Of a stretch of DNA of 64,000 bases, positions 51,120-59,094 are shown piece by piece. The stretch lies in NCBI GenBank assembly GCA_036277115.1, contig DASUNM010000021.1, positions 62,001 to 126,000 on the forward strand, given 5' to 3'. Origin of the DNA: Pyrinomonadaceae bacterium (GTDB taxonomy: Bacteria > Acidobacteriota > Blastocatellia > Pyrinomonadales > Pyrinomonadaceae). Numbering within the stretch: position 1 is the stretch's first letter; every line of letters begins with the position of its first letter. The notes beneath the pieces are model-generated. The model was not told the DNA's origin. It searched no databases and saw nothing but the letters and a program-made list of their open reading frames with translations. A program made the translations under genes and the position numbers.

Positions 51120-52280
51120 CTATGATTTTAGACCCTTCATTATTTTCATGTGCGCGCGAATGATGTTATCTCGCTGATCGGCCCGCGGCTCAAGCGACCA
51201 GTCATCGTGATCAAAAGTGCCGCCGAGCACGATGCCGTCATGGCGTGGAAACATGTGTCCCGGGCCAAGGTAGCAGTAATCGATCTCTGGTTGGGGCAGC
51301 AGGATGGCCAGCTGGCCGCGCACGGGCCCCAGCTTCTGATCATTGAAAAGGGCGCGCGCGCCCAGGCCGGTGCAATTGAAGATCACGCGCTCAGGCAATC
51401 GCATTAGTTCACGGCGATCGCGAAACTCTTTCACGATCACTTTGCCGCCGGCGATGTAAAAGTCGCGCAGCAGCGCGCTCAGGTATCGCTGCGGCTCGAT
51501 CAGCATCGTGCTGTGCTGGCGCACAAAGGGAAAGCCAAAGTAACGGTCAGGATCGCGGTGGATCTGATACTCGGGATAGAGATCGTTGCCGCCCTCGAGC
51601 TCTTCATTCAAGTGTGATTCGTCGCGATAGAGTCTGAACGTGTCGATCCAACGCACACCGTACTCAGGACCAACCAGAAGTTGATAAGCTCGATTCGAAA
51701 TGCGCGCAGCCTGTCGAAACTGTTCGGTGAACTGGGGCGTGATCGATGATTCGTCGAACAGCGACGTCGGTGACCAAAAGCCACCCGCGATGTTTGAAGT
51801 GGTATCGGGAGGCAGGTGTTTTGCGTAGATGGTTACGGTGGCGCCCGCGTTACCGTACCGGCGCTGCAGCATGCGCGCGGTTGAGAGACCATTGACGCCG
51901 GCGCCGAGAACGGCGAAGCGGGTTGCGGCCGTCTGCCCGCGTGGCCGCCGGGACCCGGTCGCTATCGCTCCCGGTACTGACAAAAGGTCGACGGCGAGCG
52001 ATGCCGTTCCCCAGGACAGAGTGATGCCCGCCCCGCCATGTCCGTAGTTGTGTACGAGCAGCTTGTCGCTTAAGCGTTCAGCTGCGACCACAAATCCCTC
52101 TGCGCGGTAGGGCCGGAGGCCGACGACTTCACGAATGATTCGATCGCGCGAGACCTTGACCGGCGCCAGCCGGCGTTGCGGAGTGACCAACGCGAATGCG
52201 TTCGCGCGAGTGGCGGCGATGACTGCGCCAGTCGCGAGCGCTCCGCGCAGAAAACTTCGGCGAGGGATCTCCGGCAACAT
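51120..52280 (-). CDS. D-amino-acid-oxidase-like FAD oxidoreductase, permuted domain order
   Basis: A 386-residue protein with a Tat signal ([18 protein letters not shown]). Residues 50-100 ([31 protein letters not shown]) match what is normally the C-terminal end of D-amino acid oxidases. Only then comes the FAD-binding N-terminus, [18 protein letters not shown] (GxGxxG 126-131), with [12 protein letters not shown]. The protein ends at the point where the first segment would usually begin. So the domain order is a circular permutation. The joint (residues 101-120, [20 protein letters not shown]) is partly encoded by a family G repeat. Substrate and electron acceptor are unknown. The start is ATG at 52280; GTG at 52289 is an alternative. 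Confidence 0.88.
   Translation of the reverse strand: MLPEIPRRSFLRGALATGAVIAATRANAFALVTPQRRLAPVKVSRDRIIREVVGLRPYRAEGFVVAAERLSDKLLVHNYGHGGAGITLSWGTASLAVDLLSVPGAIATGSRRPRGQTAATRFAVLGAGVNGLSTARMLQRRYGNAGATVTIYAKHLPPDTTSNIAGGFWSPTSLFDESSITPQFTEQFRQAARISNRAYQLLVGPEYGVRWIDTFRLYRDESHLNEELEGGNDLYPEYQIHRDPDRYFGFPFVRQHSTMLIEPQRYLSALLRDFYIAGGKVIVKEFRDRRELMRLPERVIFNCTGLGARALFNDQKLGPVRGQLAILLPQPEIDYCYLGPGHMFPRHDGIVLGGTFDHDDWSLEPRADQRDNIIRAHMKIMKGLKS
51951..51981. repeat. Family G unit inside the oxidase gene
   Basis: GGACCCGGTCGCTATCGCTC and CCGGTACTGACA, the inverse of GTCAGTACCGGGAGCGATAG. On the coding strand it reads [10 protein letters not shown], in frame with the oxidase, exactly in the linker joining the permuted segments. 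Confidence 0.82.
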
Positions 52281-52349
52281 GGAATGCACAGATTACGCAG
52301 ATTGGAGGAATTATGGAAGAACCTTGTGCCGGGTGGCAGTCAAGGTGAA

Positions 52350-52484
52350 GTGAAGTCAGTACCCCCTGCACCGGGGTCCCCGGCGCGGCAGCCGTGCTGG
52401 GGTGGTCGATAGCGGGTAGGTCGATCGCTCATGTAGTTGAACGGTCGACCCATCCGCTCACGTAGATGTTACTGACTTCCTGAC
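52350..52484. repeat. Family G units in inverted arrangement
   Basis: Outer ends GAAGTCAGTA (52353 onwards) and TTACTGACTTC (near 52471). In between are CACCGGGGTCCCCGGCGCGG, GTGCTGGGGTGGTC, TAGCGGGTAGGTCGATCGCT and CGGTCGACCCATCCGCTCAC. It lies between the oxidase and the histone-like gene, with CAGATTACGCAGATT units on the left at 52286-52305. Confidence 0.7.
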
Positions 52485-52491
52485 CGCTGGG

Positions 52492-53085
52492 TTAGCGTTT
52501 CTTGGCGCGCCGATTTGTCGCGCTGCTCTTCCCGCGTTTCTTGGTCCCGCCCTTCGCGGCTGAACCAGCAGCATTTGTAGTCCGCTTAACGGCTTTGCTC
52601 GCGCCGCGGGCGACTTTTGCTGCCGTGCGCTCTACGTTCTTTGCTGCTTTCTTGACGGTTTTTGTCGCGCGCCGTTGCGCCTTGTTTGCGGTTTTCGAAG
52701 CATTCCGCGTTGCTTGTCGCGCGGCGCCGCCGACTCGCTGGGTCGCGTCGCTGACAGTGTTCCGCGCCTGGCGCGCCACGTTCGTGGTCGTTTCAGCGGC
52801 GCGTTCAACCATATCAGCTTCGGCCCTTGCCAGCCGGCGGTTTTGATTAGCCGCCGTCCGTGCGACGCTGGTCACCACGGTACCGACAGTAGTGGCGCCT
52901 CTCCGGCCCGGTTTCAATTGCTCGGCCGCCGTGTTACCCGCGGTTTTCGCCACGCTGGCTGTTTGCGCCAGCGCGCGTTCAGTGAATTCGGCGACGCGAT
53001 CGCCGGCCTCGCTTACCAATTCGGCCGCGCGCTCAACGACACGCGTCACCACGTCCTCATTCTTTCGAGATTTCTTGGTTGCCAT
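52492..53085 (-). CDS. Histone-H1-like Ala/Lys/Arg-rich protein
   Basis: A 197-residue strongly basic protein with no signal peptide. The first 100 residues form amphipathic Ala-rich helices (VVERAAELVSEAGDRVAEFT), like phasins or late-embryogenesis proteins. The last 80 are composed of KTANKAQRRATKTVKKAAK and similar repeats, like the C-terminal tail of eukaryotic histone H1 or bacterial HctB/AlgP. It likely condenses DNA or coats polymers. An AGGAGA site precedes the ATG. Variants of such tails often differ in length between strains. Confidence 0.82.
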   Translation of the reverse strand: MATKKSRKNEDVVTRVVERAAELVSEAGDRVAEFTERALAQTASVAKTAGNTAAEQLKPGRRGATTVGTVVTSVARTAANQNRRLARAEADMVERAAETTTNVARQARNTVSDATQRVGGAARQATRNASKTANKAQRRATKTVKKAAKNVERTAAKVARGASKAVKRTTNAAGSAAKGGTKKRGKSSATNRRAKKR

Positions 53086-53266
53086 GCTTAGTTCTCCTCA
53101 AAAATTGTATTTAATGAGAAAGAAATACAACGGGCGGGATGTGGAAATTGTGTCGCGAGTCATGCAATAAGGTCGCGAATCGCTGCTGGGTGGCTGGACA
53201 AGTTACCCGAGGAGGCAACGTTATTAGCTATACTGACGTCTAGGATGTCTTTAAAAGAGGTGTGCA

Positions 53267-54235
53267 ATGCGTAAATCAGTTTCAAAATATGTTTTCGTTT
53301 CGTTGGCAGTAACCTGCTTCATGCTCGCTACGTCCGCGTCAGCGTTCGCGCAACTGGGTGGCTTGGGTGGGCTTGGGGACAAGCTGAAAAAGAAGACGCC
53401 GAATCTTCTGGGCGAAAAGGCGCCAATTACGACCAGTCTTTCCGACGCAAAGTGGGGCGATGCGTCCAAAGATGGCTTCACTCCGCGCGAGGCGACGCGT
53501 TCTTTAATGACGCTCCAGCGTACTCCGAACGGCGGATTCGTGTTGCAACCGGGCTCGTATGAAATGCAGACGCAGAGTTACTGCCTGAAGGCGGGAACGC
53601 ACGGGCCAGGCGACGGGGATGGTTATCTGTACGCGCCTCCGAAAGGGCCTGCTGAAGATGCGGTAATGACGATCGTGCGCAACTCAGTCAATCGTCCCGA
53701 GATCCCGCAGCAAAACATCCAGGCCTTGCTGTGGGCAATCATCGCGCGTGCGAAGTTCGAGGATCTCCAATCAGAATTGAAAGCAACGGCCTCGCAACTG
53801 TTGACTCCGCGTCAGCTCGCATCGTTGAACCGAAGCGCATTGGATGTGCTGCAGGGCAATGCTCTGACCAATGCCCTCGGCGGCGTGCCTGAGCCGCTGC
53901 GCCAGATCGCGCAGGCTGAAGCGCAGTTACGCCAGATGCTGACGACTCCGGGTGCCAGCTTCGCCGAGATGGAGCGGGTGGCGGTGTTGAGTGGCAACGC
54001 GCCGTTAGGCCCCGGGAGCCAAAACGTACCGAGCGGCCGTTGGTCGATGCATCCTGACGGCTATTTCGTGCGTTACATTCCGAGTGGATATAGCTCAACG
54101 CGCGTGGAGATTTGGGTGCCACAGGGTAGTCCCTCCGTGGGAAAGGAATTCGATCCGGCGACACATATCGCCGTTCCCGGTAACACCGCACGTCAACGAT
54201 TGATTCAATCAGGACGAGCGCAGCAGCAGCATTAA
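53267..54235 (+). CDS. Secreted protein of unknown function
   Basis: A 322-residue exported protein with a signal peptide (about 1-28, ending SAFAQ). A Gly/Lys-rich stretch (GGLGGLGDKLKKKT) precedes a domain with FVLQPGSYEMQTQSYCLKAG and a helical central part (QNIQALLWAIIARAKFEDLQ). The C-terminus ends with DPATHIAVPGNTARQRL. I do not recognise the family. The AGAGGTG site before the ATG and the intact frame support a real gene. It is a single transcription unit with heptamer repeats right after its stop. Confidence 0.78.
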   Translation: MRKSVSKYVFVSLAVTCFMLATSASAFAQLGGLGGLGDKLKKKTPNLLGEKAPITTSLSDAKWGDASKDGFTPREATRSLMTLQRTPNGGFVLQPGSYEMQTQSYCLKAGTHGPGDGDGYLYAPPKGPAEDAVMTIVRNSVNRPEIPQQNIQALLWAIIARAKFEDLQSELKATASQLLTPRQLASLNRSALDVLQGNALTNALGGVPEPLRQIAQAEAQLRQMLTTPGASFAEMERVAVLSGNAPLGPGSQNVPSGRWSMHPDGYFVRYIPSGYSSTRVEIWVPQGSPSVGKEFDPATHIAVPGNTARQRLIQSGRAQQQH

Positions 54236-54276
54236 TCTGTGAGCAGTGGGCAGTGAGCAGTGGGCAGTGAGCAGAA
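54236..54276. repeat. Heptamer array before family B copy 10
   Basis: GTGAGCA and GTGGGCA units ending GAGCAGAA against the element's terminal palindrome. Confidence 0.85.
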
Positions 54277-54527
54277 GTGCGCGAAGCGCACGGAAGCATA
54301 AAGACCTCCACCCCAGCCGAGATGCTCGGCTGGGGACCCGGCCCGGGGGCGTAAGCCCCGGGGACAGCCAGCGAGATTCAATCAAAGAGCCCGCGAAGCG
54401 GGCGGCAGATGTTGCATTGAACGAACTGTCGCCCGCTCCGCGGGCTCTATTTTTCTCCACACGGATCTGGGGTTGCTCGCTTCGCTCGCTGCACCCCAGG
54501 CTTTATGTTTTCGTGCGCTTCGCGCAC
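54277..54527. repeat. Family B element, full length (copy 10)
   Basis: The termini are GTGCGCGAAGCGCAC and GTGCGCTTCGCGCAC, with GAAGCATAAAG and CTTTATGTTTTC. The inside carries the CCAGCCGAGATGCTCGGCTGG hairpin, here moved to the left as in copy 2, and the arms GAGCCCGCGAAGCGGGC and CCCGCTCCGCGGGCTC. Both ends are flanked by heptamer arrays. Confidence 0.9.
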
Positions 54528-54530
54528 TTC

Positions 54531-54590
54531 TGCTCGCGGCCCACTGCCCACTGCCCACTGCTCACTGCCCACTGCTCACTGCCCACTCCT
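54531..54590. repeat. Heptamer array overlapping the 3' end of the exonuclease gene
   Basis: About seven units of CACTGCC or CACTGCT. The minus-strand exonuclease frame ends inside it (SGQ then TGA). Confidence 0.9.
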
Positions 54591-55424
54591 GCACGCACGC
54601 AGTCTCTCTGCCAATCGCGGATTGCCAATCTTCTCCGCTACGGCTGGGAATTGTTCATGCGCACCGCGCCAGCGGAGCTTTGCCACTGACGTCGTTTTCC
54701 CGTTTGTGGGTGAATCGAGCGGCGCGTCAGTGCGCAGAGTAGCGAGGTTCTTGAATAGCAGCGCTAGTTCACGGTTTGTGTCGCTGAGCACCGAAGCAGG
54801 GAAGTTCTCGATGGGACCGTGCTGAGTGATCAGTCTGGCTGACGTCTTCGCTCCAAAGCCTGGCAATCCGGGATACCCGTCGGCCGAATCGCCAACCAGC
54901 GCCAGGTAGTCAGGAATAAACTCAGGCGCAACCCCGAACTTGGCGCGAATGGCTTCCGCCCCACGAATCTGATTCCGGCGGCCATCAATTTGCACCACGC
55001 GATCCTCAACTACGCACTGGGCAAGGTCTTTGTCCGGCGTCCAGATGCAAACCTTCTGCACCTTCTTGTCGCGCGCGGCGAGATGAGCTGCGGCAGCCAA
55101 ACCATCGTCAGCTTCGAACTCGACCATCGGCCAGACAACAACGCCCATCGCCGCGAGCGCGTCTTCGAGGGGGTGAAACTGAGCGCGCAGCGCCGCGTCT
55201 ATGCCCGCGCCGGTTTTGTATCCCGGCCACAGCTGATTGCGAAAAGATTCGATGACGTGATCGGTTGCGACGCCGACGTGGGTGGCGCCGTCTTCGAGCA
55301 GCTTCACTGTCATGCTGAGGACGCCAGCCACAGCTCCCAAAGGCGGATCGGTTTTGTGAAAACGCCGGAGGCCGTAGAAATGGCGAAACAGTTCGTAGGT
55401 TCCGTCGATGAGATGAACGATCAT
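54576..55424 (-). CDS. 5'-3' exonuclease / flap endonuclease family protein
   Basis: A 282-residue cytosolic protein resembling the 5' nuclease domain of DNA polymerase I. It begins MIVHLIDGTYELFRHFYG with the first metal-binding Asp. FEADDGLAAAAHLAARD (ADD) and WTPDKDLAQCV (DKD) carry the acidic cluster, and YLALVGDSADGYPGLPGFGAKTS is the helix-hairpin-helix with GDSADG. All are intact. It is likely a stand-alone repair nuclease. The ATG at 55424 gives homology from the first residue; the frame extends upstream into a heptamer array. The C-terminal SGQ and the stop are encoded by heptamers. Confidence 0.92.
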   Translation of the reverse strand: MIVHLIDGTYELFRHFYGLRRFHKTDPPLGAVAGVLSMTVKLLEDGATHVGVATDHVIESFRNQLWPGYKTGAGIDAALRAQFHPLEDALAAMGVVVWPMVEFEADDGLAAAAHLAARDKKVQKVCIWTPDKDLAQCVVEDRVVQIDGRRNQIRGAEAIRAKFGVAPEFIPDYLALVGDSADGYPGLPGFGAKTSARLITQHGPIENFPASVLSDTNRELALLFKNLATLRTDAPLDSPTNGKTTSVAKLRWRGAHEQFPAVAEKIGNPRLAERLRACRSGQ

Positions 55425-55427
55425 GAT

Positions 55428-55583
55428 CAGTGAGCAGTGGGCAGTGAGCTGTGAGCAGTAAAAGAAATCAATTACTCGCGGTGGCGAGCGCAAGCCCCTT
55501 TGCCCCTGAGGTAATCACGGGCATTCTTTCAGTTTCTACGGTCAACTGATTTACTGCTCACCGCTCACGGCCCACTGATTCAG
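55428..55583. repeat. Heptamer arrays in the gap upstream of the exonuclease
   Basis: GTGAGCA and GTGGGCA units at 55428-55461 and CTCACCGCTCACGGC units at 55553-55578, in opposite orientation. In between is TACTCGCGGTGGCGAGCGCA. No gene is seen. Confidence 0.75.
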
Positions 55584-55943
55584 TTACCCTGCGACCAAAA
55601 AATTAAAGCCGCCGTATGCCATCCGCTTGACGTCGAAAGGCATTGGACCTTTTTCCATCGACTTTTTGATCTCAGGATCGGCCATGACTTTCTTATTAAC
55701 CTGATCGCGGTGCGCGCGCGACTTGTAAACGATCCACGAAAAGATCACAGTCTCGCCGCGCTTCACCTTTGCCAGTTTCTTAAATGAAATTCCAAACTTC
55801 ACATCGAGATCATCGCCGACGGCCTCGACGTATTGGAGCGCCCCATGTTTGCGCCAAACTTTTTTACCCACGGTCGCCATCTTCTTATAGGCAGCCAGGT
55901 TTTTGGTTGGTACCACCAGGACAAATCCATCAACGTATTTCAT
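55584..55943 (-). CDS. DUF1428 family protein (YbaA-like)
   Basis: A 119-residue protein that begins MKYVDGFVLVVPTKNLAAYK and contains VWRKHGALQYVEAVGDD and FSWIVYKSRAHRDQVNKKVM, the hallmarks of DUF1428. It adopts a dimeric ferredoxin-like barrel in known structures; the activity is unknown. GGAGAAACTG precedes the ATG at 55943, so I chose this start over 55961. It is the last gene of a same-strand run with DUF1801, DoxX, AlkD and VOC genes, a typical neighbourhood of DGPF proteins. Confidence 0.9.
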   Translation of the reverse strand: MKYVDGFVLVVPTKNLAAYKKMATVGKKVWRKHGALQYVEAVGDDLDVKFGISFKKLAKVKRGETVIFSWIVYKSRAHRDQVNKKVMADPEIKKSMEKGPMPFDVKRMAYGGFNFLVAG

Positions 55944-55970
55944 CAGTTTCTCCTTCGGCAATTATTAGAA

Positions 55971-56360
55971 TTAGAGTTTCGTGCGCGCCCGGTCCAGTTT
56001 GATGCGCGTCTCGACGAGTTTCTTAATCAAGGTCGCAGACAACGGACGATCCGGCGTAAAGCGTATTGTTCCTTTTGAAGTTGGAAACGACTCCAGCTCG
56101 TCTCTATGCGCTTCGAGGGGTCCCGCGCCAGGAAAGAAACTGCAATGTGCTGAGAAAGCTGCGAACGAAACCAACATCCGGCCGTTCAGTTGGAAAGTGG
56201 GAATCTCGTAGCTGATTGTCTCCAGCGCTTCAGGGACGATTGACTTGATTGTGCGGCGGAGCTTTTCGAGCGCCGCCCGCGATTCCGCCGGCACGCGCGC
56301 GAGATATTCGTCGATGCTCTGCGGCTTTGCCTGCTTAACTGATTTCTTCTTCGTCGCCAT
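55971..56360 (-). CDS. DUF1801 family protein (YdhG-like)
   Basis: A 129-residue protein with SIDEYLARVPAESRAALEKL near the N-terminus, ISYEIPTFQLNGRMLVSFAA and TIRFTPDRPLSATLIKKLVE, typical of the DUF1801 family. The family fold is small and of unclear function, with a frataxin-like role proposed for some members. The Lys-rich N-terminus resembles that of several others here. It is 20 bp downstream of the DoxX gene, probably in the same operon. Confidence 0.88.
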   Translation of the reverse strand: MATKKKSVKQAKPQSIDEYLARVPAESRAALEKLRRTIKSIVPEALETISYEIPTFQLNGRMLVSFAAFSAHCSFFPGAGPLEAHRDELESFPTSKGTIRFTPDRPLSATLIKKLVETRIKLDRARTKL

Positions 56361-56380
56361 CTCGAGTTCACCTTCGCGCG

Positions 56381-56755
56381 TTATTTAGGCGAAATCGGCT
56401 TGAGCCGCCACCGCCCGTACGCGACAAGAAGAAGAAGCAAGCAAATTATAAGTGTGAAAGCCGCCGAAGCTTTCACGGGACCCATCAGGCCGATGACAGT
56501 CGCCCCAACCATTATGATCGCGAGACCTAAAGCTGCCCACGACGTCAGTCGGGGCTTGATCCGCAACAATGACGGAAGTATCAGACCGAGTCCTCCAAGA
56601 ACCTCGCAGATTCCAATGAAGTGCAAAAAGATCCCCGGCATCACCACCGGCGCCTGCGCGTTCATCTCTTCGACAGAAAATACAAACTTCGTCACGCCCG
56701 CAAAAAGAAATAACAGCCCAAGCAGAATTTGAAGAATCCACAGGATGATGTTCAT
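56381..56755 (-). CDS. DoxX family membrane protein
   Basis: A 124-residue protein with four predicted membrane segments: ILWILQILLGLLFLFAGVTK, a second near MPGIFLHFIGICEVLGGLGL, LTSWAALGLAIIMVGATVIG and TLIICLLLLLVAYG. GVTKF in the first segment is typical of DoxX. The role is unclear; relatives take part in redox or quinone metabolism. Its ATG overlaps the stop codon of the AlkD gene by ATGA, so the two are translationally coupled. Confidence 0.9.
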   Translation of the reverse strand: MNIILWILQILLGLLFLFAGVTKFVFSVEEMNAQAPVVMPGIFLHFIGICEVLGGLGLILPSLLRIKPRLTSWAALGLAIIMVGATVIGLMGPVKASAAFTLIICLLLLLVAYGRWRLKPISPK

Positions 56756-57519
56756 GTTTTGCTCCGCTTCGCTTTCGATTTACTTCCCAGACTCATGTAG
56801 TGCTCGCGTTGCTTCTTATCGAACTTCTCAAGCGCATATCGCAGGCACGTGCGCGGCATCGTCCCGGCGTGCTTGTCCAGAAACTTCAACAGCTTGTCCC
56901 GGTGAACGTCCCCGGCCGTGCGCAACATCCAGCCGGTGCCTTTGTGAATCAGGTCTTCTTTGTCATTGAGCAGCATCTCCGCAATCTTGAAGGTGTCGGC
57001 CGTCTCACCATTTCGGATTAGCGGGCCAGTGCCGACAATCGCCGTCCTGCGCTCCCAGATATTTTTTGAGCGCGCGAGTTTGTACAAGACCGCGCGCGGG
57101 TGATTGATCAGGTAAGTGCCAACGATGTAGAGCGCGCCCAAATCAACCAGGTCCCAGTTGTTCACTCGATCGTGACGCCGCATGTAGAGATCGAAGAATT
57201 GCTTTCGCAGCGCTTCCGGCGTTTTTTTGCGACGCCCGTGTATGCCCATGATGCTCAGCGAGCCTACGCGGGCTTCATGGATGGGACTGTCGAGCAGCTT
57301 CTCGAGTTCATCCAGGGGCATATCGCTGAACTCTTTGGCGAGGGCGAACACTTGTCCCATGCGCACGCCGATAAACTTATCGCCTGCGCCATACTCACCT
57401 TCGCCGGATTTGAAATAACGCAGCGTCTTCTCGGCTTCGGCCGCAGACCCCTGCGCTTTCAAACGCGCGAGGAACTCCTTGGCCGTGAGTTTTAGCGGCT
57501 TCTCGGGTTTCGTCGCCAT
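56752..57519 (-). CDS. DNA alkylation repair protein (AlkD-like HEAT repeat)
   Basis: A 255-residue all-helical protein of the AlkC/AlkD family. FIGVRMGQVFALAKEFSDMP, ARVGSLSIMGI, NNWDLVDLGALYIVG (the catalytic Asp and DNA-contacting Trp lie in NNWDLVD) and NIWERRTAIVGTGPLI are the family blocks. It should remove positively charged 3- or 7-alkylated bases by a non-base-flipping mechanism. The C-terminus is basic (SKSKAKRSKT). It is between the VOC gene (7 bp upstream) and the DoxX gene (4 bp overlap). The position suggests induction with the stress run. Confidence 0.92.
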   Translation of the reverse strand: MATKPEKPLKLTAKEFLARLKAQGSAAEAEKTLRYFKSGEGEYGAGDKFIGVRMGQVFALAKEFSDMPLDELEKLLDSPIHEARVGSLSIMGIHGRRKKTPEALRKQFFDLYMRRHDRVNNWDLVDLGALYIVGTYLINHPRAVLYKLARSKNIWERRTAIVGTGPLIRNGETADTFKIAEMLLNDKEDLIHKGTGWMLRTAGDVHRDKLLKFLDKHAGTMPRTCLRYALEKFDKKQREHYMSLGSKSKAKRSKT

Positions 57520-57526
57520 CGGTGCG

Positions 57527-57943
57527 TCAGCTTTGTGCCGGGCCGTTCGTGTTCACCATCCACGGCGTGCCGAAGCGATCGTTGCACATGCCAAAGCCCG
57601 GCGACCAGAACGTTTGCTGAAACGGCATGACCACGGCGCCCCCTTCAGAGAGTGCCGTGAAGATTCGTTCACCCTCAGCGGTGTCGTTGACACCGATCGA
57701 GACCCAAAGTCCCTGCGGCTTCTCGTATCGGTCGGGTGGAGAATCGGCGCCCATGATCGTTTGATCGCCCAGCGAGAGCGTGGTGTGCATGATCAGTTTG
57801 TGCATCTCGGCCGGGAATTGATCGGCGCCCGGCATCTCGCCCCAGGTTCCCATGAAGGTGATTTTGCCGCCGAGCACCTTTTCGTAAGTTTCAAAAGCTT
57901 CTCGGCACTGCCCGTTAAAGTTTAGATGTGGAACTATCTCCAT
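57527..57943 (-). CDS. VOC family protein (PhnB-like)
   Basis: A 138-residue protein of the vicinal oxygen chelate superfamily. It begins MEIVPHLNFNGQCREAFETY and contains IMHTTLSLGDQTIMGADSPP and FGMCNDRFGTPWMVNTNG, like E. coli PhnB and related 3-demethylubiquinone methyltransferase-like domains. It is likely a dimer binding a metal or small ligand. An AGGAG site 5 bases before the ATG at 57943 decides the start; the frame is open further upstream. It is the first gene of a run with AlkD and DoxX. Confidence 0.9.
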   Translation of the reverse strand: MEIVPHLNFNGQCREAFETYEKVLGGKITFMGTWGEMPGADQFPAEMHKLIMHTTLSLGDQTIMGADSPPDRYEKPQGLWVSIGVNDTAEGERIFTALSEGGAVVMPFQQTFWSPGFGMCNDRFGTPWMVNTNGPAQS

Positions 57944-58085
57944 GTTGTCTCCTTGTGAGTGCCGTAGGCACGAGATGTGTATAGAACAACTGTCTTTCAA
58001 TCCCTTCTCAGGGAGCAAGACAGCGAGCGCCATCTTGCTCTCCTGAACCACATATCAATCGCGTCGGGCTATAGACATTTCGCTG

Positions 58086-58574
58086 CTACGCGGCTTCCGC
58101 AGCGGCGGCTTCCAATTTTGCGATGTCGAGCTTGCGCATTTGCATCATCGCCTCCATCACCTTGCCTGCTTTGGACGGGTCCTTTGTTAATTCGGTGAGA
58201 CGCGTCGGCGTGACCTGCCATGACAAGCCATACTTGTCCTTCAGCCAGCCGCACATACTCTCCTGGCCGCCATCAGCCGTGAGCTTCTCCCAGTAATAAT
58301 CGACTTCTTCCTGGCTCTCGCAATTGATGACCAACGAAATCGCCTCGTTGAACTTGAACATTGGGCCGCCATTTAACGCCACGAATTTCTGTCCGTCAAT
58401 TTCGAACTCAGCAGTCATGACTAAGCCAGCCGGTTGGCCGGACTTCTCGGACACTTCGCCGCCCGGGTAACGGCTGACGTGACCCTGCTTTGAGTTTCTG
58501 AAAACCGAGCAGTAGAACTGCGCGGCTTCCTCAGCTTCCTTGTCGTACCACAACATTGGTGTGATTCCTCGCAT
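58086..58574 (-). CDS. VOC family protein (3-demethylubiquinone methyltransferase-like)
   Basis: A 162-residue protein of the VOC superfamily. It begins MRGITPMLWYDKEAEEAAQF and contains FEIDGQKFVALNGGPMFKFN, SLVINCESQEEVDYYWEKLT and KYGLSWQVTPTRL, the hallmarks of the YdcI/PhnB-like branch common beside DGPF genes. AGGAAGG precedes the ATG at 58574. The last residues are an Ala/Glu-rich tail. Function unknown. A GAGCAAGA/TCTTGCTC hairpin at 58014-58043 separates it from the next VOC gene. Confidence 0.9.
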   Translation of the reverse strand: MRGITPMLWYDKEAEEAAQFYCSVFRNSKQGHVSRYPGGEVSEKSGQPAGLVMTAEFEIDGQKFVALNGGPMFKFNEAISLVINCESQEEVDYYWEKLTADGGQESMCGWLKDKYGLSWQVTPTRLTELTKDPSKAGKVMEAMMQMRKLDIAKLEAAAAEAA

Positions 58575-58632
58575 GATCCTTCCTTTCAATTTGAGATGTT
58601 CTGTTCTTCAGAGCTCAGACCCAAAGGCTCTG

Positions 58633-59052
58633 CTACTTCTGCGCCTCGAGTTGTTCTCGGATTCGCTCTTCCTGCGCGCGTGCTTCAGGGGTGAATTCCT
58701 CGCCAAAGTCTTCCGCTTCGAACACCTGCCGAATCTCAACCTCGGTGTTTTCGAAGGGCGCCTTCTTTAGCCATTCAATCGCTTCTGCTTTCGAGTTACA
58801 TTTCCACACCCAGAATCCGGCGACTAGCTCTTTAGTTTCCGCGAACGGGCCGTCGATGACACTCGTGGTGCCTTTGCTACCGAATTTCACGCGCGCCCCT
58901 TTCGAAGACGGCTGAAGTCCCTCACCGGCAAGCATCACGCCCGCATCGACTAACTGTTGGTTGAAGTTGCCCATGTCGGTGAGCATCTTCTCAGTCGGCA
59001 TAATGCCTGCTTCAGAATCCTTGTCCGCTTTTACTATCACCATGAATCGCAT
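58633..59052 (-). CDS. YCII-related DGPF domain protein
   Basis: A 139-residue protein that begins MRFMVIVKADKDSEAGIMPT and contains TSVIDGPFAETKELVAGFWV, the DGPF signature of YCII-related proteins linked to ECF42 sigma factors. The C-terminus is a charged helix. These proteins form a dimeric ferredoxin-like fold; function is unknown. AGGAAGGAC precedes the ATG. Its upstream region carries TGTCGA-N17-CGACT at 59095-59122, a match to the promoter of the other DGPF unit. Confidence 0.92.
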   Translation of the reverse strand: MRFMVIVKADKDSEAGIMPTEKMLTDMGNFNQQLVDAGVMLAGEGLQPSSKGARVKFGSKGTTSVIDGPFAETKELVAGFWVWKCNSKAEAIEWLKKAPFENTEVEIRQVFEAEDFGEEFTPEARAQEERIREQLEAQK

Positions 59053-59094
59053 TGTTTTGTCTGTCCTTCCTAAATTTTGTTGCTTTCACTTGTT

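Noticed and set aside
54473-54825. Short plus-strand frames running through family B and heptamer repeats
   Set aside because: They translate repeat DNA (for example SAHCPLPTAHC-like strings) and overlap the exonuclease gene on the other strand.
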